64,000 bases of DNA, from contig KV423922.1 of assembly GCA_001632435.1 (NCBI GenBank), positions 256,983 through 320,982 of the forward strand, in the 5' to 3' direction. A model generated the notes under the pieces. That model ran no database searches, was not told the origin of the DNA, and saw only the letters and a program-made list of their open reading frames with translations. Both the position numbers and the translations under genes were made by a program. Origin of the DNA: Calocera cornea HHB12733. Lineage: Eukaryota; Basidiomycota; Dacrymycetes; Dacrymycetales; Dacrymycetaceae. Positions 44,593 to 54,817 of the stretch are shown here, piece after piece (position 1 is the first letter of the stretch; each line of letters opens with the position of its first letter).

Positions 44593-47215
44593 ATGGACAT
44601 CCTCCCCGACTCCGACGAAGAGCGCACCAACGCCGCCCTTGGATTCTCTGACGACGAAGGCATGGACCTCTTCCCCCCTCCTCTCGCGCCCCTGGGAGTC
44701 ACACACGATTCCATCTCCGACTTCGTGACGCCGCTCGTGCTGCCCTCCGTGCCCGCGCCGTTCGCCTTTCCCACCGACTCGAACATATCCGAATTCACCC
44801 CCTCGGCCGCTGATGTCCCCCTGGAGAGGAGGTCGAGGGAGCTGGACACGAGCCTGTCGAGCATCCAGCTGACAGGGGTGGGCCCATCCAGCGACACTTC
44901 CCGACAGAGGCAAGCCGATGCCCCGGTGCATCCCGAGCCGCCGAAGAAGAAAGGTCCTCCCAAACCGCGCCGTCTACCGCCAATACCGCGAAGCGGTACA
45001 TCTGTTTCAACTGCGAGTACAGCTGCCTCTACGTCCTCCATTCCCCTCATGGTACCCACAATTCCGCCTAGCGAACCGAGTCGCTCCACACGCGATGATC
45101 ATGTCTCCTCCTCGAACAACTCTCCTGCGATACTCCCAAAACCCGTACAATTCTTTGAAACTCAGTCCTCCGACCGACCTCCCCATTCCAAATCCGCATT
45201 CAACCACACCCCAGCAGCGGAGCACGAAGAATACCATCCGATCCTCCTGCACCCCTCCGACCACAAGAGCAAGGGTCCATCCCCGCCGGAAATGCACGGC
45301 ACTAGTGACGTGCGTGATACTGCAAAGGAAGAAGCTGCGCGAAGGAAGAGGAACTTGACCTATACCAGCAGCGCGGAATCAATCCGTGAGTGCTCCGCTC
45401 GCTGGTCTCGCCGCCAAGTGTATGCGCCTAACTGTGTTGCAGACGGTCACCTACCCCCGATTCCTACGAGAAAAGTAAGCCGAGAGGCGTTGTCGACGCG
45501 CATTGAGCCGATCGTATTGTCGAGTGATCCGGTGGACGACCGCTTACCTGTACCGACCGCCGCCGAACGCGTGAAGATGACGAAACGCAAGAGCACGGAC
45601 GCGTCGTCCGGGGGCAGGCAGAGGTCGAGAACGCATATAGATGAGGAGGAGGACGGGAGCGAGTATGAGGACGCGCCTGCGGCCAAACGGAAGCCGAAAG
45701 CACGCATACAAGACTCAGAGAGCGAGCCTGAGATGGAGAGCAAGAAGACGGCGCCGAAGAAGTCCAAGAAGAGGAACGATGAGTTGGGCAGCGAGTTCGA
45801 GCCGGAGGCGAAGAAGTCTGCAAGGAAGAGAGGAGCTTCTGCTATCACCATCGATAGCGACGAGGACGAGGACGCCGATACATACGAGCCGTCGAAGAGA
45901 CGCAAGAGCGCGCCTGCAAACTTGCCAAAGCCGGGCAAGCAGAAGCACCGTATGGCTATGGTGGAAGTTGTCATCCCACTCATGAAGCCCAATGGCCCGC
46001 ACAAGACGCGCACGACCGAGGAGGTTTCCCTGGCCAGGAGCCGCGATGCGAGCCGGGCGGTGCTCACGTCGGAAGAGAGCGACGAGGATGACTCCCATCC
46101 GATATCGCACCATCCGTCGCCCGCGCCTGCTACGAAGCGCCGCAAGTCTGAACCCGCACCGAAGAAGGCTAAACCTGCTACCGCACGCAAGGACAACTTC
46201 AAGAGCGCCGAGTTTATCGCGTCGGACGAGGAGGACGGACCCCAATCGATCTCGCGGCCTCCCTCGCCCGCTCCCCCTGCGAAGCGCCGCAAGTCCGAGC
46301 CGGCGCCGAAGAAGCCCACAGCTGCTAACACGCGCAAGGACAGCACCAAGAGCAAAGGATTTGTCGTGTCGGACGACGATAGCCCGTCCGGGGACGAAGC
46401 TGCAGCGCCTGTTCCCGTGCCTATGCCAGAACCGAAGGAGGCTGCCAAGCAGCGCGCGAGGACGGAGCCTAGCAAGGCTGTCACGCCCCCCAGCACACCA
46501 GCGAGGCCGAAGGAGACGCCAAGCCAGAAGAGGAAGAGGGAGCGTGCACGGATGAGGGCGCTGAAAGAACAGGAGGAGCGGGAGAAGGAGAAGGAGCAGG
46601 AAGTGGAAGTGGTCGAGATGGTAGAGATCCCTGCTCCAGCTCCAAAGAAGGAGAAGCACAAGCAGCCCGAAAAAGAGAAACCAGCACCGAAACCAGCGGT
46701 GCCAGCTCCGGCCCCTGCCAGAACGACGACGAGCGCGATAGCCAAGGTATGGGCAAGATGTGTGCACTATGCGGCCGTAGTCTGACGAGGTTGATAGGAA
46801 AACGTGCCTCCGCCCAGCAAACCTCCTGCCAAGATCCCTCCGATAACCTCCGTAACGCCCAAAGCACTTGTGAAGATGGAAGGAAGTCTGGCGCATAGTA
46901 TTCCCAATAGTACGCATCGCGTTCCCTATCTGCTTATTCGTATTCTGACTCTGCTATGCAGAACCGCTCACCCTCTCCACCGGTCGTCGCATAAGATTCG
47001 GTCTCTCGAAATCGCTCGGCGGTAAGATCGCACCACTTCATCCCAAACGCAAGACCCCGCCTCCGCGGGCTCCTCCCGCGCCGAGCAAGAAAAAGAAGGT
47101 TGAGAGCGACGCGGAGGATGAAGAGGAGGAGGAAGTGGTGGACAAGAAGCGTAAGGTTGAGGAGGAGGATGGAGACTGGGAGGAAGGCCGAGCGGAGGTG
47201 CTAGTCGAGGATTGA
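44593..47215 (+). CDS. Large disordered nuclear protein with RAD51AP1-like C-terminal motif
   Basis: The exons are 44593-45385, 45443-46746, 46798-46909 and 46962-47215, giving 820 aa. Most of it is disordered, with alternating acidic (DSDEDEDADTYE) and basic (KRKPKARIQDSE) tracts and many nuclear-signal-like KRRK clusters. The unit KRRKSEPAPKK occurs twice, each in a repeat of about 42 residues. Near residues 745-764 the last exon reads GRRIRFGLSKSLGGKIAPLHP in part; the GLS[KR]-x5-K-x2-LHP spacing resembles the RAD51-binding motif of vertebrate RAD51AP1. This is an inference from memory of the motif. The start MDILPDSDEERTN follows directly on the divergent promoter. Intron 1 is 57 nt and stop-free in frame. 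Apart from that motif I recognise no domain. Confidence 0.72.
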
Positions 47216-48250
47216 GGAACACATGTACAACATATACCAGAGCGATTATATCCACAAGCACCGAGTGGTCGGTTCGTATGGGGTAGGGAAGCAGACGTAA
47301 ATGCATTATGTGTCTATGAAAAGCAGCCCAAACAAGCAAAGCTAGCAAAGATATGTCCACCACCGCGCTATGAGCACCTGCCATAAGATCAGGCACCCAA
47401 GCAAGCACAGCAGCCTCGCCCGTTATCCTCCAAGACAGCGCCGGATCCAAGACGGACCGGCGCATGTCCCGATCCGAGGCGGCGGGCTCGCTCTTACACA
47501 GTTTTGACTCGGAAACCGACAATGCTCAGCCGGAGAGGCTGGGGGACCCCCTGCTCCCGCTCCGTCCCTGCGCACTCCGTTTGACGGGAGAGCACGGGTA
47601 GGGAGGGGATGAAGGATCCTGTCGGGCGCTTTAAGGACTGTGTAGATGCAGATGCAAGAGAGAGGCGAGGAGAGGAGAGAGAGAAAGAGAGTTCAGAAAA
47701 GACGCTGGTGAACCAGGAAACCAAATGGGGAGTGCAGACCGAGCATCCAACCAGTAGGTTAGCTATGCATTGCAGCAATTGCAGAGACAAGCATGCCCAT
47801 TGTTGATTAGCCTAGCCAAGCGTCATCAGGACTGCCCAGGAGCAACAACTCATGACAGGTCGTGGGATGGGACAAAGGCGCGGCCCGAGGAGTTGATCAG
47901 CAAAAACTGTACCTCAGCACATTTGATTCCGCTGGGTTGGCTCCATGTGAAAAGCCTAGGCTCGCGAAGGGCTTGTTCAGTCGTCGACCTCGTCTTGGAA
48001 AGAGATTTGGTTTGAGGGAACAGACTCACATGCCCGAAGAACGAGCCTATTCTATCACCACACAACACACCGAACAATTGCTCTATAAGGTAGCTATGTT
48101 ATCTACTGGGGCGTCTATTTTGCGGCCGCATATATCCGGTGCTGTATCGAACCTGAACCTTTGCGCTTCTCACCCGTCATCGGCCCTTTTCGAAGTCTCT
48201 CACCTGCTCTTCCCGTATTACATTGGCTCTGCGGTATGATTATCGGTGTA

Positions 48251-48260
48251 CCGAATACAG
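48251..48260 (+). promoter_or_regulatory. CCGAATACAG element upstream of P450 gene 1
   Basis: CCGAATACAG lies about 136 nt upstream of the ATG. CGGAATACAG occurs about 104 nt upstream of the third P450 gene, and TTCGGAATAC upstream of the relic. The match is visible; a regulatory role is inferred. Confidence 0.45.
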
Positions 48261-48349
48261 AAGAACGATGGATTGGCTCTTTCCCTGCTCATCGCAATCT
48301 AGGCACATTCTGCCATTGTTCTGACACCCCAACCCCATCTCTCAGCGCC

Positions 48350-48358
48350 TATAAATGC
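48350..48358 (+). promoter_or_regulatory. TATA-like element of P450 gene 1
   Basis: TATAAATGC lies about 45 nt upstream of the ATG at 48396, preceded by CTCAGC as in the third P450 gene. Confidence 0.6.
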
Positions 48359-48395
48359 CAGCGCATAATCTCGGGCATCCTGCATACGGGCTAAG

Positions 48396-50401
48396 ATGGA
48401 CACTCTTCCCCTACCTGCATGGACAATTGGTCTAGGGCTGGTTCTGGTTATCCTGGTAGCTCGACGCTTGTCTACCGCTAGTCGACCCCTGCCGCCTGGT
48501 CCGCAGGGATTGCCCTTTCTGGGTAACTTGTTGCAGGTACCTTCGAAGCTGCTCTTCCTAAAGCTCGTTGAATGGGCCGACACATATGGTGGGCTAGCCG
48601 TATCCATCCATACCAGCGCTAACGAATCGTCTATTCTCCAGGGCCTATCTATTCCTACAACATTCTGGGCCAGCCAGTCATCATCCTCAGCGGGCTGAAG
48701 GAGGCGAGCGAGATTCTTGATCGCACGTCTGCGAAAACGTCAGATCGGCCGCGTTTGATCAAGCTCAATGACTACATGTGTTATGGAATGCAGTTTGGCG
48801 CTACTCCAGCCAATGATTTGTGAGCGCTCAGCTGTCTAATATGCAATTTGATGTTGAGCGCGTTGTGGTCCAGGTGGAGACGGCATAGACGCGCTGCGAC
48901 TGAGAGGTATGGTTTGCATATCATTACTGTGACATCAGCTCATCTGTGCCTCATCTATACAGCCTGAATGTCCGTGCTGCCCCAGACTACCAACCTATTC
49001 AAGAAGATGAAGCGCGAGTCTTGGTGGAAGGCCTGGTCAACCACCCGGAAATCGATGCAGTGGAGCACTTCTTCCGACAGTCATTCTCCCTCGGCTGGCG
49101 CGCCTTCTTTGGCCTCGAGCCGATCCCGCTTGAAGGACCTAATCCTGCCGCACCGCTGGACGAGTTCTTCAAAGAGACATTCCGCGCTGCGATGCCTGGA
49201 GGGTCGCTCGTGGACATCTTCCGCTTCTTGGATCCGATTATCTCCAGATCCAAGTTCCTTCGTCGGTGCGCCTTGGATCTGACGTCGGCCTCGTCCTGAG
49301 CTGACGAAGGGCGATAGGCAAAGCGAAAAGTTCTATACAGAGGCGACAGGGTTCTACGTCTCGGCATTCTCCAAGTCAGAAGTGAGTCAGCGACACCATC
49401 TGACTCTTTCCACAAGGGGGTTGACTAACTTCGGCCACGAAGGTGGAGGAACGGCCATCGATGGCCAGCCGTCTCAAGGAAACCGGAAAGGCGATCGGCA
49501 TGGATTCGGCGATTGATTGCGGGTGGGCTGTTGGGACCGTCTTGTACGTGCTACTGTCTATTGTCCTCGAGTACGCTCTGAGACGACTACAGCTTTGCCG
49601 CGCACGACACGGTACGGAATTACACTGTGTTCCTGAGAACGTCTCACCCAGACCCGCGCAGATGACGACCCAGGTCCGCTGGTTCCTCGCAGCGATGCTG
49701 CTCTACCCCGAAACCGCGGCGGCCGCCAGAGCGCAACTCGACAGCGTGGTAGGCGACCGACCCCCTCGGTTCTCCGACCACGAGAGCCTGCCGTACATCG
49801 CAGCGCTCGTGAAAGAGGTGCTGAGGTGGAGACCCGCGAGCCCGCTTGTGCTGCCTCACTTGGCGTCGGAAGTGTGTCCTCATGCTGTCTGTTTCGTCGA
49901 GTCGTACGACTGATGGGGAGCAGGATATCATGTACAACGGGTACTTGATCCCGAAGGGGGCCATGATCGTGGCGAACGTCTGGTGAGCAGGTATGATCAC
50001 CCTCCTACCCCGCCCTGACAGCGCCAAGGTCGATATGCCGCGACCCCTCCGTCTACGCAGACGGCGACGCCTTCCGCCCCTCGCGCTTCCTCGCGCCCTC
50101 CGGCGCCCTCCTGCCCACATCGCCCGAGACGAAGGACGACGGGCTCGGGTTCGGGTTCGGCCGGCGCGTGTGCGTGGGGCGCGATTTTGCCCAGAACCAG
50201 CTGTGGATCACCTTTGCGAACTTGCTCTGGGCGTTCGACTTTGAGAGCGTGGGTGCGGGTGCGGGCGCGGGTGCGGGTGCGGCGGGCCCGGACGAGAACG
50301 CGTTTGTGGATAATGGCGCGGTCGTGTGGCCCGAGCGGTTTGGGGTAAGGATGAGCCCGAGGTTTGCGGACCTGAGGGAGAGACTCAGGGGCGAAGCGTG
50401 A
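48396..50401 (+). CDS. Cytochrome P450 monooxygenase, intact (paralogue 1)
   Basis: There are ten exons: 48396-48588, 48642-48819, 48874-48906, 48963-49265, 49318-49381, 49443-49543, 49593-49611 (19 nt), 49662-49871, 49924-49982 and 50029-50401, giving 510 aa. A single N-terminal membrane anchor (WTIGLGLVLVILVA) precedes the proline hinge PLPPGP. The I-helix motif is AAHDT, ExxR is KEVLRWRP, and the heme loop is FGFGRRVCVG with Cys near 435. All catalytic parts are therefore present. It should sit on the ER membrane and oxidise a hydrophobic substrate with electrons from P450 reductase. The substrate cannot be told from sequence. It is paralogous to the relic at 53240-54244 and the partial gene at 63384. 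Confidence 0.9.
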
Positions 50402-51379
50402 GCATCGGCAGTACGGTATGCAGGCCTGGTTGGTGCGGTCGGTATCCTCTTTCACTTGTGGCAAAGAGGACACCCCGCTCTGGTCAGGTAGGGTGCGTGT
50501 GAATCGTAAAACGCTGTTGAGCCAGAACATCGGACGAATTGAAAGAGAGGTCGACACGTCGGCCTGGGACTGCGTCTCTGGAAACTTAACCCCCGGAAGA
50601 GCAGGGAGCCTGGGGCCGGGCGGGAGAACGGTCTCCCAAACGCCCAACCCCCAAAAACACCGTTGCAACCCAGAGCTTCAGCGCACCACGATCCTGTTCC
50701 GAGCTGTACTGTATGTATGTCCCACATCACAGACCCACGGGCGCGGTGAGGTGCCAGCGTGCCAACGTGCCCGTGCGCGAAGAGAGGTTCCTAGGAGCTG
50801 GACGGTCCGCTGGAGCACGCGGAGCACGCGCATGTCGAGTCCGTCCGGGGTGATGAGGATGACTGGTCTGCCCCCTGACAGCGCATCGCGGCCGCGTACT
50901 GTGCTCGCCTATCGGGCGCTCACCCGTGCAATGCAATGCAATGCAATGCACGCATCAGCAGCAGCAGCAGCAGATAGAACACGCTGGAAGCGAGGGGGCG
51001 ACGGTGAGAGCGAGGCAGCGTATCTATCGTCCCATGAATCCGGCCACAGTGTGCATATGCGGAGGGATTACCCGCTGCGGTGGGGCGGGAGGGGGGCGAG
51101 TGTGGGTGTCTGCGTTCTCCTGCCGCGTTGGTGGGTGTATGACGCTGACTGGTGCTGCAGTAGCAGTGTGAGTCGTTGTTCGCATTCGCTTTGTGCCGGG
51201 AGGGGGAAGGGGCGGTGTGGGGGTGGCGCGTGGGAGTGGGTGTGATTGGCCCCGGCCGTCCCGTCCCTGCCGCATCCGGCGCGAGTCTAATTGCGGCTGT
51301 TGTGCGGGTGGAAAGGCGGAGAGAGACTAGTACCGTTGCTTGCTTCCCTCCCTCCCTCCCTTCTCCCCACAGGAAAGCG
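50402..51379. other. Intergenic spacer upstream of the acidic protein gene
   Basis: I see no gene. The right end has TTCTCCCCACAG seven bases before the ATG at 51380, which may be the acceptor of a 5' UTR intron. Microsatellites lie at 50931-50950 and 50956-50973. Confidence 0.5.
50931..50973. repeat. ATGCA and CAG microsatellites
   Basis: Four ATGCA units at 50931-50950 are followed by a CAG run at 50956-50973. Both are simple sequence in non-coding DNA. Confidence 0.85.
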
Positions 51380-52552
51380 ATGGCTCAACTGTCCCCACCC
51401 AGCATCCCCGCCCCGCCCTCGCCCTCCCACGCCTCCTCCCCGTCCAGCACGCCCAACCCCGCCCCCGCCCCCGCCCGCGCAGGCAGGAAATCCAGCATCT
51501 CCTTCGCGCCCCTCCCCTCGCCCGACCGGCCCCGCCAGCGCAGGAACAGCATCACCCTCGGCGTCGCAGCCCGCAGCCAGATCCTCCGTTCACAGGGCTC
51601 CGCCGCCCCCCCGCGCCCGCACCCGCGCCAGCACGTGCCCGGCCAGCCGCCCCAGATCAACAGGAGACCGCCAAAGGTCGTACATGTGTATGAGGGCGGC
51701 CAGGACTGGAGCAGGGATAGGAGGGAACAGGTCGTCGACCTCGGCGAGCTGGGAAAGAAGCTGTGGAAGAGGTGGAGGGAGAAGAAGGGAGAGCAGGACC
51801 CGCCGCGCCCTGGGGCTGGGGCGGGGGCTGGGGTAAGGGAAGGGCCTGCTCCGGCCGGAGCTGCGGACGGGCAACGCGCGCTGGGGGAGCAGGGCGCTGC
51901 CGCTGCCGCTGTTGGGACGGGCAGGCCGGGCAAGGAGATGACTACTGCTGAAGCGCGTGCGCTGGAGGAGGACGAGGCGCTGCGCCACCCGCCGCACCCG
52001 CACCCGCCTGCGCCCGTGCAGGCTTTGGAAGACGACGACGACGAGGAAGGGGCGATCGAGGAGGAAGAAGAAGAGGAGGAGGAGGAGGAGGGAGGGCCGA
52101 CGGCCCAGCCGAAGCCTACGCCCGGGAGCCCGCCGCCCGAGGTGGGCGAGCTGGACCTGGAGTTGGAGGGCGAAGGCGAAGCTGAAGCCGAGGGAGAAGA
52201 GGAAGAGGAAGAGGAAGAGGAAGCTGACGCCGGCCCAGCGCTGGACTTCGCTGAGCTGGAGCTCGACGGGCTCCGCTCGGCTCACGGCCCCGACCGCTGG
52301 CCCCACACCCGCACCCGCACCAGCCCGCTCCGAAGGCGCAGCGGGAGCCCCGTGGCCGGCCTGGAGCACGGCCACGGGCGGCATGGGCGCGACGTGCTGG
52401 GGTTCGATTATCCCGAGCGAGAGGGGGAGCGGGCGCGGGCGCGGTCGGACGGGGACGGGGACGGGGCGAGCACGCGCAGTGCCGCGAGCGCGAGCGGCAG
52501 CAGTGCTGGTGCGCCGCGTCCGGTGCCGGGGCCTGCGGGGAAGGACGTGTAG
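51380..52552 (+). CDS. Disordered protein with long acidic tract, unrecognised
   Basis: A single open frame of 390 aa starts at an ATG preceded by an acceptor-like CCCACAG. I do not recognise a family. The N-terminus is Ser/Pro-rich. One short conserved-looking block follows: RRNSITLGVAARSQILRSQGS (near residues 54-74, first 20 residues of interest) and KVVHVYEGGQDWSRDRREQVVDL, then basic KKLWKRWREKKG. After that come long Glu runs and Gly/Pro-rich segments. Codon use is very GC-rich, and the other frames are also open here, which weakens the call. The smooth protein-like block at residues 55-145 favours a real gene. The function is unknown. Confidence 0.55.
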   Translation: MAQLSPPSIPAPPSPSHASSPSSTPNPAPAPARAGRKSSISFAPLPSPDRPRQRRNSITLGVAARSQILRSQGSAAPPRPHPRQHVPGQPPQINRRPPKVVHVYEGGQDWSRDRREQVVDLGELGKKLWKRWREKKGEQDPPRPGAGAGAGVREGPAPAGAADGQRALGEQGAAAAAVGTGRPGKEMTTAEARALEEDEALRHPPHPHPPAPVQALEDDDDEEGAIEEEEEEEEEEEGGPTAQPKPTPGSPPPEVGELDLELEGEGEAEAEGEEEEEEEEEADAGPALDFAELELDGLRSAHGPDRWPHTRTRTSPLRRRSGSPVAGLEHGHGRHGRDVLGFDYPEREGERARARSDGDGDGASTRSAASASGSSAGAPRPVPGPAGKDV

Positions 52553-53239
52553 TGCGATTGGCTTGGCTTGGCCTGGCTTGGGATCAGTATTGTGCGAGGG
52601 CCTACGCGCGGTGGGAGAACGAGGGCAGGCTGCCGGTGGACGGTTGGCATGTGGGCTCCGCTCGCGCGGCCGGGGGGAAGTACAGGACTGACTGTATGAT
52701 CATCATCATCATCATCATCCTCATCTCTTTTCGGAATAAGCTATAAGTTATCTTCCTTGGTCTCCTTTTATCATATCTGCCGACCCCGCGTTGCCCAGGG
52801 CGTGCGTGTGCCCCCCATCAACCCCGAACCCCGACCCCCGAACCCCGAACCCGCACCGCACCCTGCGGCGTGCTCAGCACTGCAGTCCATAGCCCGCACT
52901 GGCCTTCATGCGCTCCCCCCGGTCGTCAAGCCGCGGCACGAACCCGATCCCGATGCCCATCCCGAACTCGGCAGGCCGGGCCACGCCGTCGCGCCGCTAT
53001 CCCAGAAAGCAACGAGGAAATACCTCAAGGCGGTGGCTGTCTAGGGGGGTCGGAGTCAGCTGCGGCTCATGTACACAGTCAGCCGAGCTCACCGTGTCCT
53101 GCGCAGCCAGACTGTCGATCTGTTCGGAGTCACCCTGCATGAATGGGTACGTCTTGCTTACAAAACTGTTCCTCCCGCCCAACCGCAGTCTAGCGGGCCA
53201 TCCATACCAATCTGCGTTCCTATCTCTTTCATCTTCGTG
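52553..53239. other. Intergenic, 3' of the acidic protein gene and of the P450 relic
   Basis: This holds a TCA microsatellite (52698-52719) and no clear gene. Weak P450-like sequence fades out near 53240. Confidence 0.5.
52698..52719. repeat. ATC trinucleotide run
   Basis: Seven ATC units in the 3' region of the acidic protein gene. Simple sequence. Confidence 0.85.
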
Positions 53240-54244
53240 CTGAAGGATGGGCTTCCCTCCATCTATCACATTGTTCGATCATCGATGGCGATACGCTGTG
53301 GAACTCGACATACCTCGGGATCGGAGAATCACTTAACGAAAAAATCCGTTGCGTGTTTGTGGAACGTGTCCGGTCGCCTGACAGTGGGGTATCGTCATCG
53401 AACCAACATGCTCTTAGATGAAGGCGATCTGGAGATAATCGGATCGAGGAACGGGAATAAGTCGACGAGCGAACCGCCCGGTATCGTGGAGAGGAACAGC
53501 GCCCTGTTAACCTCCTCCATGGGCGCCGATGGGTCGGGTCCTTCGAGAGGGTTCGTCTCGTGACCAAAGATCTCCCTCCAGCCCGGGGAGCACGAATGTC
53601 GGTGCAGATGCTTGACTGCATCGATCTCGGGATGGAGGAAAATCCCTTTAACCAGTGTCCGCGTTTCTTCTTCCTGAATGTGACGGTATTCCTTGGATAC
53701 ACGGTGCCTAGTCTGAGAGAGGCCAATATCAGATACTATTGGACTTTGACATCGAAGGGCTGCGTACCCCTCATGAACAGCTCGGCGGTACTTCCTTCAT
53801 CTTGGATTATATCAACATCAGCAAAGTATGATCAGAGATCCAGCGCTCACGTGTTGTTCCGAGGCAGGCAACCAAAGTCGAGATCGCCGCACAGATAGTG
53901 GCTCAGCTTGATCAGCCGTGGCCCATCGGCCGTCTGCGCAGAGAGTCGATCGAGGATATCGGTAGCGGCCTTCACACCGTCCAATACCACGATCGGCTGG
54001 CCTGCCATGCTGTACAAATAGATCTGTCCTGGTAATCGTCCTTCAAGCGGATACTTGGGAAAGCGGCGACGTCCACGTACCATACTCCTTGGCCCACTCT
54101 ACAAGCTTCAGGAACACAAGATTGGGGGGCCCTGTAGCAACTTTCCCAGGATGGTTAACCCTAAGGGCGCTCTCAGGATCGCCCAAATCGCAGCAACAGC
54201 GGCAGGACGACAAGCAGCACCAGTAATACAAGAGTGTTGTCCAT
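53240..54244 (-). pseudogene. Cytochrome P450 relic, 5' half only (paralogue 2)
   Basis: On the minus strand the frame opens with MDNTLVLLVLLVV, as in the partial P450 at 63384. It hits a TGA at 54173-54175 and has lost frame through the PPGP hinge. Recognisable blocks follow: GKLLQ, VFLKLVEWAKEYG, then SMAGQPIVVLDGVKAATDIL and RPRLIKL-like sequence, and HIQEEETRTLVKGIFLHPEIDAVKHL near 53600. At 53797-53799 the Trp codon of the third exon is TGA. Similarity reaches the exon-5/6 equivalent (DTFHKHATDFFVK, then SPSM) and ends near 53240. I-helix, ExxR and heme loop are absent, so no active enzyme is possible. The nearest paralogue in the window is the gene at 63384. A TATA box is still present upstream. 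Confidence 0.85.
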
Positions 54245-54817
54245 AGCGGACTGGACACGTGTGCATGTTGCAGGCGCTCCGTCTTATATAGGCACATGCG
54301 CCAAGGCACACGGAAGGTCTCAAGGTGCAGGTGTTACGTATTCCGAAAGCTTCCCAGTGCCTTCTTGCCCGAGTGGCCGTCCAGAGAAGCGCCGCGAGTC
54401 ATTCATCATTGATAAGACAGGGTAGCGGGAAGATCTGCCAATGCAAAATGCCCGCATTAGTAGGCGATCCGCGACCCGAGGTCGTCGGACGGTGAGGCGG
54501 TGTTGACAATGAGTCGTGTCACAGCTGCTTGAGCTGTAGTGCAGGTTGCCATTGTTCAGTACTCGATTCCCGACTAATCCCACGTCTTCTGGCTGGGAGA
54601 TATGCGCATTGTTGTTCGAGTGAAAGCGATAGACTCCCTTAGCACGGGCAGATTTGTTACGGCAATCGTGGCTGTACAGTGAAGTAAGTTGTCAACTTCA
54701 TTGCAAGATTGATCATTCCTTGTGCTACAACTGTGGATACTTCATTCTTAATTCTGTAGCGCTACACTATCACTCCTTGTGGAACAAATGGAGAAGCACG
54801 AGCACCAAACATCCCAT
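54245..54817. other. Intergenic, upstream of the P450 relic and 3' of the MBL gene
   Basis: This keeps the relic's promoter elements (54281-54290 and 54336-54347). Otherwise I see no gene. Confidence 0.5.
54281..54290 (-). promoter_or_regulatory. TATA box kept upstream of the P450 relic
   Basis: Read on the minus strand this is TATATAAGAC, about 40 nt upstream of the relic's ATG, the same spacing as in the intact paralogues. Confidence 0.6.

Larger units (their letters stand above)
47216..48395. other. Long intergenic spacer upstream of P450 gene 1
   Basis: I see no credible gene in these 1.18 kb. The right end carries the promoter elements of the P450 gene (48251-48260 and 48350-48358). 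Confidence 0.5.

Noticed and set aside
45447..46745. Long minus-strand frame (432 aa, Ser-rich) opposite the disordered nuclear protein
   Set aside because: It is an antisense shadow of low-complexity codons. The plus-strand frame has proper start context, introns that join in frame, and a motif-bearing end.
51590..52384. 264-aa minus-strand frame opposite the acidic protein
   Set aside because: High GC keeps several frames open here. The plus frame has an acceptor-like site before its ATG and a protein-like block, and the minus frame has only Leu/Arg/Pro runs.
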